A DNA stretch of 64,000 nt, taken from NCBI GenBank assembly GCA_949285735.1, contig CASEAQ010000005.1, positions 1 to 64,000 of the forward strand, given 5' to 3'. The stretch comes from an uncultured Bacteroidales bacterium. GTDB lineage: Bacteria; Bacteroidota; Bacteroidia; Bacteroidales; Muribaculaceae. Of the stretch, positions 45,227 through 54,207 are shown one piece after another (position 1 is the stretch's first letter; the number at the start of each line of letters is the position of its first letter). Both the position numbers and the translations under genes were made by a program. The notes under the pieces are model-generated. The model searched no databases, was not told where the DNA came from, and was given only the letters and a program-made list of their open reading frames with translations.

Positions 45227-46198
45227 TTATTGTTGAATTTCCTCCTCTGTTCCACTCTCCAACCGGGCGACCTTGCCGGCGGCAAACGCCTCGTCGATAC
45301 AATTGCTCGACGGGTCGGCAGCGGCATTTTCGGCAAACTCGGTTGCCGTCGCCATGATGCTCGCCATCGTGGCATCGTCCACTTCGTTCACCTCGTCGTG
45401 CATGATGCCACCGGCAAACAGGGCATACACTATACCTCCAACCAAACCCGACTGCCACCCGAGCGGATTGGTGGCAAACGCCTTGTTGCCACCGCCGAAA
45501 GTGCTTCGCGTTCCATTGCGGTGATACACGGTCATTCCCGATGTCTTATCGTCGATGCAGACGAAATTGCCACAATAAAACTCGATGTGGTTCTTGAATG
45601 CCTGGTCGGGAGTCTCGCCCGGGAAAATGTCGGCAATGTCGGCGTGAGTGGCAATCACGATGTCGGCAATCTCCAAGTTTTCGAGTATGCCCGGCATCAC
45701 CTTGGTTATGCGACAGCCTATACCATGTTGGCAACCAAGCAGGTATATGAGTATCGCCTTGCGCTCGCGAGCATACTTCACCAGTTCGAAGAAACGCTCG
45801 CGCATGGCGGTGTCGATTGAATAGAACGACCCGAAAAGTATCACGTCGTCCTCGTCGATGCGCGGCCACACAACATTGAAGCGATCCTCGGGATAATTAA
45901 AGAAATTGATTAGCTTCTTCTCGCCGCTGCTGGAAAAAAAAATCATCGATGCGGCGGTACTCCCTTCAGTAAAACGGTCAACCGATGCCGTGCCCACATT
46001 GTGCCATTGCAGGAAGTCCGTCACAATGTCGCCTATATGGTCGTTGCAACACTCGCTCACCATCTCTACCGGAATGCCTGCCATGCCCGCCGATGCAGCG
46101 GCATTGGCAATGCGCCCGCCCACGAAACTCCTCACGGGCTCATCGTCGAGGAACACGGTGTCGAGTATCGACTCTCCTATTGCTATGGTCTTTCTCAT
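45227..46198 (-). CDS. PfkB-family carbohydrate kinase
   Basis: Start MRKTIAIGESILDTVFLDDE at 46198, 28 bases after the isomerase stop. The 323-residue protein has the PfkB/ribokinase fold: FVGGRIANAAASAGMAGIPVEMVSECCNDHIG near the start (sugar-binding lid region with G-G-x-x-N-A), IVIATHADIADIFPGET in the middle, and the C-terminal anion-hole region GGGNKAFATNPLGWQSGLVGGIVYALFAGG. In most PfkB kinases this region reads DTxGAGD; here it is N-P-L-G-W-Q-S, so the catalytic Asp appears replaced and activity is uncertain. Bacteroidota proteins of this type are usually annotated as carbohydrate kinases with no proven substrate. Confidence 0.75.
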   Translation of the reverse strand: MRKTIAIGESILDTVFLDDEPVRSFVGGRIANAAASAGMAGIPVEMVSECCNDHIGDIVTDFLQWHNVGTASVDRFTEGSTAASMIFFSSSGEKKLINFFNYPEDRFNVVWPRIDEDDVILFGSFYSIDTAMRERFFELVKYARERKAILIYLLGCQHGIGCRITKVMPGILENLEIADIVIATHADIADIFPGETPDQAFKNHIEFYCGNFVCIDDKTSGMTVYHRNGTRSTFGGGNKAFATNPLGWQSGLVGGIVYALFAGGIMHDEVNEVDDATMASIMATATEFAENAAADPSSNCIDEAFAAGKVARLESGTEEEIQQ

Positions 46199-46226
46199 AC
46201 GGGTCGTTGATATAAATATATGGGGA

Positions 46227-46838
46227 TTACTTGCAGTCTTCTCTGCGGCTCTTTTGCCCAAGATAGCCACCGTGGTGGCGCAGGGCATATTGCTCGCGTG
46301 TGAACCCAGTGGCAAGCATCGTGCTGACAACAAGCACGTCGCCAATCACAGTCATCATTGTGGTTGACGTGGTGGGTGTCAGCCCAAGCGGACACACCTC
46401 GGGTGCGCCGCCCGTGTAGAGGCAGATGTCGGCTGCCCGAGCCAAGGGGCTGTCTTCGTTGCCCGTAATGACTATAAACTTCAATTGCGGATAAAGGTTA
46501 CGCGCCAGCGACACGAGGTCAACAATCTCGTTGGTCTTGCCCGAATTTGAGAGCAGCAACATCACGTCGTCGGGTTGCAAGATGCCCAAGTCGCCATGCT
46601 GAGCCTCGCTCGGATGCAGGCACACGGCAGGAATACCTGTCGAACAAAACGTTGTGGCAATGTTCATGGCTATCTGCCCAGCCTTTCCCATTCCCGAAGT
46701 CACTAATTTACCTCCCTTCTTGTGGACTTGCTCCACAATGAGGTTGACAGCTTTTTCATACTGGTCGGTAACAGGTATATCCCTGACTGCCTTGCTTTCT
46801 GCCTCAAGGATTTGCCGCATCTTATCTTTTATATCCAT
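46227..46838 (-). CDS. SIS-domain sugar-phosphate isomerase (KdsD/KpsF-like)
   Basis: The 203-residue protein (start MDIKDKMRQILEAESKAV) is a single SIS domain like the isomerase half of arabinose-5-phosphate isomerases: GKLVTSGMGKAGQIAMNIATTFCSTGIPAVCLHPSEAQHGDLG, VMLLLSNSGKTNEIVDLV and PTTSTTMMTVIGDVL. The S-G-M-G-K-A and SEAxHGDLG motifs are diagnostic. CBS domains are absent, as in short Bacteroidota versions. The reaction is ribulose-5-phosphate to arabinose-5-phosphate for Kdo synthesis. A -7 box at 46862-46869 places the transcript start near 46855, which favours this start over the ATGs further upstream. Confidence 0.85.
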   Translation of the reverse strand: MDIKDKMRQILEAESKAVRDIPVTDQYEKAVNLIVEQVHKKGGKLVTSGMGKAGQIAMNIATTFCSTGIPAVCLHPSEAQHGDLGILQPDDVMLLLSNSGKTNEIVDLVSLARNLYPQLKFIVITGNEDSPLARAADICLYTGGAPEVCPLGLTPTTSTTMMTVIGDVLVVSTMLATGFTREQYALRHHGGYLGQKSRREDCK

Positions 46839-46861
46839 CTTGGTGCAATTTATCATATCTG

Positions 46862-46869
46862 CAAAGTTA
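46862..46869 (-). promoter_or_regulatory. Candidate -7 box for the SIS-PfkB-TPR-ribH operon
   Basis: The complement reads TAACTTTG, matching TAnnTTTG, about 24 bases before ATG 46838. No clear -33 element is present. Confidence 0.5.
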
Positions 46870-47065
46870 TGCAATCTGCATGAAAAATTGAAATTTGCAT
46901 CACACTGCATGAATTAAATTTCGCCAAGCTCAATCAAAAATTCCACCAGGAGCGGCTAAACTTGGCTGGAACAAACGAGGCACTCCAGTCCAAAAAAAGA
47001 AAAAATGGCCCCACCTACTATTCGGCGAAGCCATCAGCTGATATCCTTGGATGAATTTACATCCT

Positions 47066-47170
47066 AAAAAAGAAGTGCACATTTTCACAAATGCACACCC
47101 CCCTCATAACCAAAATTCAAGTATATATCTTTCTCTTTTTGTTATTATGAAAAAATTCCTTTTACTTCAG
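47066..47170 (-). ncRNA. Candidate small RNA or leader in the SIS-der gap
   Basis: A complete-looking promoter fires leftward at about 47170 but no gene start lies within 300 bases. About 75-100 bases on, a minus-strand hairpin (GTGCATTT with AAATGTGCAC, two-base bulge) is followed by TTCTTTTTT (complement of 47066-47074), a probable terminator. The interval 47066-47170 would therefore give a transcript of about 100 bases. It could instead encode only a very short peptide. No known RNA family is recognised. The rest of the 363-base gap (46911-47273) holds a second weak hairpin with T-run near 46992-47034 and nothing else I can support. Confidence 0.35.
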
Positions 47171-47176
47171 CGTTAC

Positions 47177-47207
47177 AAAGATACATAACAATATTGTAAC
47201 GACAAAC
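47177..47207 (-). promoter_or_regulatory. Promoter with both Bacteroidota boxes, leftward
   Basis: Complement of 47204-47207 is TTTG (-33) and of 47177-47184 is TATCTTTG (-7), with a 19-base spacer. Transcription would start near 47170 in a gene-free gap. Confidence 0.6.
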
Positions 47208-47273
47208 TTTATTTGTTTGAATTAATGTCAATGATTATTAACATTCCACGTCACAAGCCTATCCCCCCTGCGG

Positions 47274-48587
47274 TTACTTCTCGCGCATGAACACGTTGAT
47301 GGGCGTGCCACTGAAGTTCCAATGCTCTCGTATCTTGTTTTCGAGGTAACGCTTGTATGGTTCTTTCACCCACTGCGGCAGGTTGCAGAAGAAAAGGAAC
47401 GAAGGTATCGTCGCCTCCTTGAGCATGGTCACATACTTTATCTTCACATATTTCCCCTTGTTGGCTGGCGGTGGATATGCCTCGATTGCTTCGTGCATAA
47501 CGTTGTTGAGTTCCGATGTCGGAACAGTCCTGTTGCGGTTGTTGTAAACCTCTACGGCACTCTCCAGCACCTTCAATATGCGCTGCTTGGTGAGAGCCGA
47601 GCCAAATATGATGGGAAAGTCGGTGAACGGAGCAAAACGGTTGCGTATGGCATTCTCAAACGTCTTGATGGCTGCCGTGCTCTTGTTTTCGACCAAATCC
47701 CACTTGTTGACACACACCACGAGCCCCTTGCGGTTTTTCTGTATGAGCGAGAATATGTTGGCGTCCTGCCCCTCGATGCCACGGGTGGCATCAATCATGA
47801 GAATGCACACGTCGCTGTTCTCGATTGCTCGAATGCTGCGTATCACCGAGTAGTATTCAATATCCTCGTTCACCTTGGCTTTCTTGCGGATACCTGCCGT
47901 ATCGACAAGGTAGAAGTCGAAGCCAAACTTGTTGTATCGGGTGTAGATGCTGTCGCGCGTGGTGCCGGCAATATCGGTAACGATGTTGCGCTCCTCGCCG
48001 ATGAAGGCATTCACAATCGACGATTTGCCCGAATTTGGGCGACCGACGATAGCAAATTTGGGCAAATGGTCGGTCGGGGCTTCCTCAGCCGTGTCCTTGG
48101 GCATAAGTTCGACTATGCGGTCGAGCAAGTCGCCAGTGCCCGAGCCGTTGATTGCCGACACGGCAACCGGGTCGCCCAAGCCGAAGGCATAGAACACAGC
48201 CTCGCCAAAGTATGTCAAATCGTCGGCTTTGTTGGCAACCACGATGATAGGCTTCTTCGACCGCCTCAATATGGCAGCCACATGGTCGTCGAGGTCGGTC
48301 ACGCCGTTCTTTATGTCAACCACGAAGAGTATCACATCGGCCTCTTCGATGGCGACAGCCACCTGCTTGTTGATTTCTTCTTCAAAAATATCTTCAGAGT
48401 TCACAACCCAGCCGCCTGTATCGACGATTGACATCTCCATGCCGTTCCACTCCACCTTGCCATACTGGCGGTCGCGTGTCGTGCCCGACGTATCGTCAAC
48501 GATAGCCGCACGGGCACCCGTCAAGCGGTTGAACAATGTCGATTTGCCCACGTTGGGCCGTCCTACTATTGCTATCAGTTTACCCAT
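47274..48587 (-). CDS. der: Ribosome-assembly GTPase Der (EngA)
   Basis: The 437-residue protein has two tandem GTPase domains and a KH-like C-terminus, the unique Der layout. Domain 1: [30 protein letters not shown] (residues 9-122 region). Domain 2: [31 protein letters not shown]. The C-terminal domain ends in [16 protein letters not shown]. It acts in 50S ribosome maturation. It follows era by 45 bases on the same strand. Confidence 0.97.
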   Translation of the reverse strand: MGKLIAIVGRPNVGKSTLFNRLTGARAAIVDDTSGTTRDRQYGKVEWNGMEMSIVDTGGWVVNSEDIFEEEINKQVAVAIEEADVILFVVDIKNGVTDLDDHVAAILRRSKKPIIVVANKADDLTYFGEAVFYAFGLGDPVAVSAINGSGTGDLLDRIVELMPKDTAEEAPTDHLPKFAIVGRPNSGKSSIVNAFIGEERNIVTDIAGTTRDSIYTRYNKFGFDFYLVDTAGIRKKAKVNEDIEYYSVIRSIRAIENSDVCILMIDATRGIEGQDANIFSLIQKNRKGLVVCVNKWDLVENKSTAAIKTFENAIRNRFAPFTDFPIIFGSALTKQRILKVLESAVEVYNNRNRTVPTSELNNVMHEAIEAYPPPANKGKYVKIKYVTMLKEATIPSFLFFCNLPQWVKEPYKRYLENKIREHWNFSGTPINVFMREK

Positions 48588-48632
48588 AATTCTTTCTTAT
48601 AATCCTAACTCTGCGTTTCTTTTAAATTGTAA

Positions 48633-49517
48633 TTACTCGATGTAGCCAAACGAACGCAACTTGTTCTCCTTGTTGCGCCAGTCCTTTTCCACCTTCACAT
48701 AAAGCTCCAAGTAAACGTGTTTCTTGAAGAAAGTCTCGATGTCTTTCCTCGCCTCAATCCCCACGTGCTTCAATTTCTGTCCGCCATGTCCTATAATAAT
48801 GGCCTTCTGGCTGTCGCGCTCGACGTATATGACCGCCATGATGTGTATCGAATCGGGTTTCTCGTCGAACACCTCCACCATCACCTCAGAGGCATACGGC
48901 ACCTCCTTGTCGTAGTCGAGCAGCAGCTTCTCGCGAATTATCTCGGTCACGAAGAAGCGCGCCGGGCGGTCGGTGAGGTCGTCCTTGCCGAAGTATGGGG
49001 GTGAGTCGGGCAACAGCTCGACGATGCGCTTCATGAGGTTGTCAACGTTGAAATTCTCCTTCGCCGACATCGGGAACACCTCGGCAGTGGGCAACACCTC
49101 GCGCCACTTGTCGATGATTGCCACAAGGTCGTCGTTCCCCTTGAGCAGGTCGATTTTGTTAATCACCAGCAAAATGGGGATTTTCATTCTCGCCACCTTG
49201 TCGAGGAAATTCTGGTTCTTGTTAATCGACTCCACGACATCGGTCACATACAGCAGCACGTCGGCATCGACCAACGCCTCCTCCGAAAACTCAAGCATGC
49301 TTTCCTGCAACTTGTACTTGGGCTTCAGCACCCCCGGAGTGTCGGAAAACACAATCTGGTAGTCGTCGGTGTTGACAATGCCCATTATGCGGTGGCGCGT
49401 CGTCTGCGCCTTCGACGTTATTATAGAGATGCGCTCGCCCACCAGCCGGTTGGTAAGCGTCGATTTCCCCACGTTGGGATTCCCCACGATATTCACAAAT
49501 CCTGCTTTATGTTGCAT
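48633..49517 (-). CDS. era: GTPase Era, 16S rRNA-binding
   Basis: The 294-residue protein starts [26 protein letters not shown] (G1), then SKAQTTRH (G2), DTPGVLKPKY (G3) and NKIDLL (G4), followed by a KH domain with EIIREKLLLDYDKEVPYASEV and HGGQKLKHVGIEARKDIE. It is needed for 30S assembly. Together with der it forms a ribosome-biogenesis pair; transcription probably begins upstream of 49517, after the fabH terminator. Confidence 0.97.
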   Translation of the reverse strand: MQHKAGFVNIVGNPNVGKSTLTNRLVGERISIITSKAQTTRHRIMGIVNTDDYQIVFSDTPGVLKPKYKLQESMLEFSEEALVDADVLLYVTDVVESINKNQNFLDKVARMKIPILLVINKIDLLKGNDDLVAIIDKWREVLPTAEVFPMSAKENFNVDNLMKRIVELLPDSPPYFGKDDLTDRPARFFVTEIIREKLLLDYDKEVPYASEVMVEVFDEKPDSIHIMAVIYVERDSQKAIIIGHGGQKLKHVGIEARKDIETFFKKHVYLELYVKVEKDWRNKENKLRSFGYIE

Positions 49518-49575
49518 AGAATGAAGTTTTAAAAAATTAGCCTTGTCCCTTGTGGCTTGCCACCTTTCATTTGTA

Positions 49576-49634
49576 AAAACAAAATCCCACAGCCGCCTGT
49601 GGTGTTGTGATGCGCCGAGGCAGTCATGTGGGAT
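49576..49634 (-). terminator. Terminator after fabH
   Basis: On the minus strand ATCCCACA (complement of 49627-49634) pairs with TGTGGGAT (complement of 49584-49591) across a structured 35-base loop, followed by TTTTGTTTTTA. It begins about 30 bases past the fabH stop. Confidence 0.65.
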
Positions 49635-49662
49635 TATGAGGTATAACTATCGTCGAGGCCGA

Positions 49663-50646
49663 TTACATTCCCCAAATCAGGTACATTGCGCCCCAGGTGA
49701 AACCTGCGCCGAATGCCGTGAGGACAATCTTGTCTCCCTTCTTGAGGCGACCTTTATATTCATCGATACAAAGCGGAATAGAAGCCGCACTGGTGTTACC
49801 GTAATGCTGAATATTGACCAACACTTTATCGGGATTTATTCCCAATCGCGAACCTACAGCTTCGATAATGCGCAAATTAGCTTGGTGCGGAATGAACCAG
49901 TCGATTGTGTCAACCGTCAGCCCGTTGCGAGCCATTATGTCAAGACTCGACTCATACATATCGGTGACTGCGTGCTTGTAAACTGCACGACCCTCCTGGT
50001 AGAGGTAGTGGCCGCCATCTTGCAAGTTTTCGACGCTTGCTGGATTGACCGACCCGCCATACTTCATCACCAAGTGGGGAAGCCCCTCGCCATTGACGTG
50101 GAACACACCGTCGATAACGCCGACGTTCTCCTCGGTGGGTTCAACAAGCACTGCCACGGCAGCGTCGCCAAACAGAGGGCAAGTGGTGCGGTCCTTGTAA
50201 TTTGTCATGCTCGACATCTTCTCGGCAGCAATCACAACCACCTTTTTGTAAAGCCCACTCTTGATGTATGCCGAAGCCGACTGCATCGAGACCACAAATC
50301 CGGCGCATGCTGCCTGAATGTCATAGGCATAGGCATTTGTTGCACCGCATTGGTAGGCGATTACCGATGCCGTTGAAGGGAAACGGTAATCTGGATTGGA
50401 CGTAGCGCATATTATCAGTTCTATTTCATCGGCTTTCGTACCGGTCTCTTCAAGCAACTTGTTGAGGGCACGTACACCCATATACGACGAACCAGCATTC
50501 GGTTCCTTCAAGATGCGCCTTTCCTTGATTCCGACACGAGTGGTAATCCATTCGTCGCTGGTGTCCACCATTGTCGAAAGCTCGTCGTTGGTAAGCACAT
50601 AGTCGGGCGTGTAAGACGCAATGCCTGTTATGTTAGCGTTAATCAT
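49663..50646 (-). CDS. fabH: Beta-ketoacyl-ACP synthase III
   Basis: The 327-residue protein starts fatty-acid synthesis by condensing acetyl-CoA with malonyl-ACP. The thiolase fold shows the nucleophile C114 in Q-A-A-C-A-G-F, the catalytic His in W-F-I-P-H-Q-A-N-L-R-I and the Asn in Y-G-N-T-S-A-A-S-I-P. The N-terminal DEWITTRVGIKERR and C-terminal AFGAGFTWGAMYLIWGM are typical. It is third in yceD-rpmF-fabH, a classic arrangement, 150 bases after rpmF. Confidence 0.97.
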   Translation of the reverse strand: MINANITGIASYTPDYVLTNDELSTMVDTSDEWITTRVGIKERRILKEPNAGSSYMGVRALNKLLEETGTKADEIELIICATSNPDYRFPSTASVIAYQCGATNAYAYDIQAACAGFVVSMQSASAYIKSGLYKKVVVIAAEKMSSMTNYKDRTTCPLFGDAAVAVLVEPTEENVGVIDGVFHVNGEGLPHLVMKYGGSVNPASVENLQDGGHYLYQEGRAVYKHAVTDMYESSLDIMARNGLTVDTIDWFIPHQANLRIIEAVGSRLGINPDKVLVNIQHYGNTSAASIPLCIDEYKGRLKKGDKIVLTAFGAGFTWGAMYLIWGM

Positions 50647-50796
50647 AATTTTTGATTGTAAAGTCTTTTCAGGCGTTATGTGTTATACGGAAACAATGAC
50701 TACTATATTCCCTGGTACAAGGCATCGAAGACCTTTTCACACAAGGCATATAGTAATCGTGGTTTGCGTTCTAAACGCGTTATGTCTCTCTTCCTT

Positions 50797-50982
50797 TTAC
50801 TGCGCTGCTTCTTTCTCGATAGCTATCTTGCCACGATAGTAGCCGCATTCTGGGCATACAGTGTGGTATATGTGCCAAGCACCGCAATTGGGGCAAAGGG
50901 CGATTGTCGGGGCAACAGCCTTGTCATGAGTCCTTCTCTTGGCTGTGCGTGTCTTTGATTGTTTTCGTTTAGGATGTGCCAT
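50797..50982 (-). CDS. rpmF: 50S ribosomal protein L32
   Basis: The 61-residue protein begins MAHPKRKQSKTRTAKRRTHDKA and has the L32 zinc ribbon L-C-P-N-C-G-A-W-H with a second pair V-C-P-E-C-G-Y-Y-R-G. All four Cys are kept, so this is the zinc-binding form. It lies 25 bases after the DUF177 gene and before fabH. Confidence 0.97.
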   Translation of the reverse strand: MAHPKRKQSKTRTAKRRTHDKAVAPTIALCPNCGAWHIYHTVCPECGYYRGKIAIEKEAAQ

Positions 50983-51007
50983 CTCTTTTTATGTAATTAT
51001 TATATTA

Positions 51008-51541
51008 TTAATTATTGTCTTTTAGCCTTCTCAGAGCATCCCACCGCGGGTCGCACGACGACGGTTCATCCTCCTCATCATCGACGTCTCCTGCGGCTGT
51101 GTGCTGCTCAAGCAGGCGACGCATCTCCTCGTTGCACTTCCCTGACTCATGCACATGCATGATGGGAATGGTGAGCATCACCGTGTCATAAATCACTCGT
51201 GCCACGTTGAATGCACCTTCCGACTCTGGAATCACGATTTGGTCATCGCCCTCGTAATATTCTTCGCCATACTTCACACTCATAACATAGGTGGTGTCAA
51301 CCTCATGCTCCATTTCATCGAGGCAACGGTCGCAAGGGATTCCTATCACTCCTTTGAGCGCGAAAGACAACTCATATACGCCTCCGATGTGCTTTACCGA
51401 CAATGCGACATCGACATCGCCAGCCGACACATCGGCACTTTCCATATTTCTGAAAAAATCTTCCCCCAAATGATACCTAAACTCTTGCGTACCAACGGGC
51501 ATAGCCTTTAGAAAAAGGTCAAATTCTCCAAATTTTTCCAA
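51008..51541 (-). CDS. DUF177 protein (YceD family, 23S rRNA accumulation)
   Basis: The 178-residue acidic protein has the DUF177 core with two Cys in the I-P-C-D-R-C-L motif and a C-terminal C-N-E-E-M and S-C-D-P-R-W-D-A-L-R-R-L-K. YceD-family proteins support 23S rRNA accumulation and are usually encoded before rpmF, as here. No ATG fits the N-terminus: a promoter at 51563-51593 puts the transcript start near 51556, so the TTG at 51541 (reading (L)EKFGEFDLFL) is the best start; ATG 51502 would remove the conserved first strand. Confidence 0.8.
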   Translation of the reverse strand: MEKFGEFDLFLKAMPVGTQEFRYHLGEDFFRNMESADVSAGDVDVALSVKHIGGVYELSFALKGVIGIPCDRCLDEMEHEVDTTYVMSVKYGEEYYEGDDQIVIPESEGAFNVARVIYDTVMLTIPIMHVHESGKCNEEMRRLLEQHTAAGDVDDEEDEPSSCDPRWDALRRLKDNN

Positions 51542-51562
51542 AATAGTAGAGTTAAATCGGCG

Positions 51563-51593
51563 CAAAGATACAAACTTTCTCGTTAATATTCAA
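51563..51593 (-). promoter_or_regulatory. Promoter of the yceD-rpmF-fabH operon
   Basis: The complement of 51563-51570 is TATCTTTG (-7) and of 51591-51593 is TTG (-33), spacer 20 bases. This is the same spacing and -7 sequence as in the HAD-gene promoter at 56505-56535. Confidence 0.65.
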
Positions 51594-51630
51594 CGATTTT
51601 CAAATATTTATGCCCATTTTTCCGCCAAGC

Positions 51631-51658
51631 AATAGAAAGCCTGACTTAAATTTCAGGC
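51631..51658 (-). terminator. Weak terminator downstream of rnhB/upstream of yceD promoter
   Basis: GCCTGA (complement of 51653-51658) pairs with TCAGGC (complement of 51639-51644) with an 8-base loop, followed by TTTCTATT on the minus strand. It is about 130 bases past the rnhB stop; the short stem makes this tentative. Confidence 0.35.
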
Positions 51659-51784
51659 AAACCGTTTTATTTTCGGGCTACGCGGAACACCATCGCCCTT
51701 AAAGGTTTCCTTTCAATCACATTGAGTGTTTTTCGTGGCGCCCGGTTCGCCACCACATTACTTTGGCAGGAAGCATAAACGGCT

Positions 51785-52381
51785 TCAGAACAACGACATT
51801 AGCGGGTCGAGCAGGCGGAACGACAGGCGGTGGTGGGGCGTGGTGCCATTTGCGGCAATAGCTGCCCTGTGGTCTCGGGTGGGATACCCCTTGTTGCTCG
51901 CCCAGTTGTAGGCAGGATATTCAGCCGACAAGCGGCACATATACTCGTCGCGGTGGGTCTTAGCAAGTACCGATGCTGCGGCTATCGACATATATGTGGC
52001 ATCGCCTTTCACGATGCACTTGTGCGGTATGCCAGGATAGGGATTGAAGCGGTTGCCATCGACCAGCAACATCTCGGGGCGCACACCGAGTTGCTCCACT
52101 GCTCGGTGCATGGCAAGGATTGATGCCTGCAATATGTTCACGCGGTCAATCTCTTCGGGCGACACGAAAGCCACTGCCCAAGCCGCAGCCTCATCCTCGA
52201 TAACCGCGCGCAAGCGGTCGCGCTGCCGCTCGGTGAGCTGCTTCGAGTCGTTGAGCAATTCGTTGCTGAAATCGGGAGGCAGAACCACAGCGGCTGCCAC
52301 TACGGGTCCCGCCAAGCACCCCCTGCCAGCCTCGTCACAGCCAGCCTCGATGCGCCCAAATTCCATGCAAGGTTTCAGCAT
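51785..52381 (-). CDS. rnhB: Ribonuclease HII
   Basis: The 198-residue protein shows the type 2 RNase H active site: D and E in [17 protein letters not shown] in L-L-V-D-G-N-R-F and the late D/E in [10 protein letters not shown]. It removes RNA from RNA-DNA hybrids and single ribonucleotides from DNA. It lies 18 bases after the polyprenyl synthase gene and is probably co-transcribed. ATG at 52366 (MEFGRIEAG) is an alternative start. Confidence 0.95.
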   Translation of the reverse strand: MLKPCMEFGRIEAGCDEAGRGCLAGPVVAAAVVLPPDFSNELLNDSKQLTERQRDRLRAVIEDEAAAWAVAFVSPEEIDRVNILQASILAMHRAVEQLGVRPEMLLVDGNRFNPYPGIPHKCIVKGDATYMSIAAASVLAKTHRDEYMCRLSAEYPAYNWASNKGYPTRDHRAAIAANGTTPHHRLSFRLLDPLMSLF

Positions 52382-52399
52382 CTCCCTCTCTCCACTGCT

Positions 52400-53386
52400 T
52401 TACTTGCTGCGCGCTATGATGTAATCGAAAATCGACTTGAATTGCTCGACAGCCTCATTGTCGCCGTAGCACGAGAGCAGCCCTATTGCCTCGGTGCGGA
52501 TTCGCTCCATCACTCCGTAGGCATACTCAATGCCGCCAGCGTCCTTGGCAAACCGTATGAGCGTGGCAATGTCGTCGGCTTCCAACATCGACTTGCGGCT
52601 CAGGGCGAGCATTTGCTCGTGCTGCGGCAGGTCGGTGCGCGACAAGGCGTATATCAGCGGGAGTGTCATTTTCCCCTCGCGCAGGTCGTTGCCTGCAGTG
52701 GGCTTACCCACGTCGGGGCTGTCGAAATAGTCGAATATGTCGTCTTTTATCTGGAAACACAAGCCAAGCATCTCGGCATAACGTCGCAGACCGGCAAGCT
52801 GCTCGTCGCCCACTCCCGAGGCATAACCTCCCACTTGCACGCAACTGCTGAAGAGTGAAGCTGTCTTGCGGCGGATAATCGATATGTAGGTTTCCTCGTC
52901 GATGCTATGGTTGCGGGCATTGTCGATTTGCTCAATCTCGCCAAGCGACAATTCGCGCCCCAAGTGCGCCATCACCGATATAATCTTGAATTGGCGTGTC
53001 TTCTCGGCGCAATACAACGCACCACTCACGAAGAAGTCGCCCACAAGCACGGCTATATGGTTGTCCCAAATGCGGTTGATTGACGGACGTCCACGACGCT
53101 GCTGCGACTCGTCGATTACGTCGTCGTGAATGAGCGAGGCATTGTGCAGCAATTCAATTGCCGCACCTGCATATATCACATCATCGTCCACAGCGGCACC
53201 GCCGCTAAAGAGTCTGCCGCTCAGTATAACCAAAATCGGGCGTAACTGCTTCCCCTTGGTTGCAAGGAAGTTGTCAACAACCTGCTGCATCAGCACGCTC
53301 TGGCTTTTGAGCGTATCGCCAATAACCGCGTTCAGCCGTTTGAGGTCGTCTGAAACACTATCTTGAATTTTCTTAAAAGAAGTCAT
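52400..53386 (-). CDS. Long-chain polyprenyl diphosphate synthase
   Basis: The 328-residue trans-isoprenyl diphosphate synthase carries the first Asp-rich motif L-I-H-D-D-V-I-D-E-S with the R-R-G-R-P-S arginine pair, and the second motif Q-I-K-D-D-I-F-D-Y-F. Bulky chain-length control is lacking before the first motif (AAIELLHNASLIH), typical of long-chain (octaprenyl-type, IspB) enzymes that make the menaquinone side chain. First gene of a two-gene unit with rnhB. The complement of 53403-53410 is TATTTTTG, a possible -7 box. Confidence 0.92.
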   Translation of the reverse strand: MTSFKKIQDSVSDDLKRLNAVIGDTLKSQSVLMQQVVDNFLATKGKQLRPILVILSGRLFSGGAAVDDDVIYAGAAIELLHNASLIHDDVIDESQQRRGRPSINRIWDNHIAVLVGDFFVSGALYCAEKTRQFKIISVMAHLGRELSLGEIEQIDNARNHSIDEETYISIIRRKTASLFSSCVQVGGYASGVGDEQLAGLRRYAEMLGLCFQIKDDIFDYFDSPDVGKPTAGNDLREGKMTLPLIYALSRTDLPQHEQMLALSRKSMLEADDIATLIRFAKDAGGIEYAYGVMERIRTEAIGLLSCYGDNEAVEQFKSIFDYIIARSK

Positions 53387-53746
53387 GACACAAATTAAGT
53401 CGCAAAAATACGAAAAAATAAGAAACTGTTGCGATTTTTTTGTTCAATGATTTGAATTGCAATAGGCAGCAGGGGTATCGCCCGGGCAAGAGCAACGCAT
53501 CTTGCGCCCCCAAAAAACCAATTGCCGCTGCCAAACGCCAAAACACCGACAAAGAACCATTCAGCCCTTACTTACAAAACCAAATTATACAAAATCTTAA
53601 CAACCACGCGACTGTCAAGACTTTACTGCATCAAATTCCCGTCTAAATCATTTTCCGCATTTCAAAATTAGTCAAAAACGATATACTGCCAAAGTCAAAC
53701 AGACGTTTCAGCTATTTTTATTGTGATTTTTTTATGCGCCGCCTCG
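53387..53746. other. Gene-free 360-bp gap
   Basis: AT-rich sequence between the polyprenyl synthase start and the DUF2141 stop. Apart from the possible -7 box next to the synthase gene I see no convincing small gene, RNA structure or repeat. Confidence 0.5.
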
Positions 53747-54205
53747 TTATTTAGGAGATTTGACAACCGACGCCGTATCGGCTGGCTGCTCCATCTTGTC
53801 GAGCAACAAATCATAGTGGACAAGCGTGAGTGTGACTTTGGCCTCCCCGCCGCGGCAATGCACCACCGCGCTCTTCTCCACCGGCACAAGGTCTTCGTTG
53901 AGGTCGAGGCGGCGATTGAGGTTGATATCCTCGTATGCCATCACGCTGAATGGCATGTCACCTGGCGGCGTGCGCATCTCCACTGTCATGCTGCCGCGGT
54001 GCGACGGACGCATCTCATAATCGAACGGGGTGAAATTGTCGCGCATCACCGTGACCATCAGATAGGCTCGGTCGGTGGCAACGCTGTCGATTGTCACCAC
54101 CACGTTGCCTGCATTTGCAGGGATATTCTTTTCGCCAACTTGGGCATATACCACACACGCCAAGCATGGCAACAGGGCTGCAACAGCCGACTTCGCGATG
54201 TGCAT
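53747..54205 (-). CDS. Secreted DUF2141 protein
   Basis: The 152-residue protein (ATG 54205, MHIAKSAVAALLPCLACVVYAQ signal peptide) shows the DUF2141 pattern: G-N-V-V-V-T-I-D near the mature start, PGDMPFSVMAYEDINLNRRLDLNED in the middle and a closing beta strand. Its D-x-N-x-N-x-x-L-D segment resembles a calcium-binding loop. Function is unknown. Its start overlaps or abuts the stop of the histidine kinase gene (4 bases with the ATG at 54211), so the two are translationally coupled. Confidence 0.85.
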   Translation of the reverse strand: MHIAKSAVAALLPCLACVVYAQVGEKNIPANAGNVVVTIDSVATDRAYLMVTVMRDNFTPFDYEMRPSHRGSMTVEMRTPPGDMPFSVMAYEDINLNRRLDLNEDLVPVEKSAVVHCRGGEAKVTLTLVHYDLLLDKMEQPADTASVVKSPK

Positions 54206-54207
54206 AA

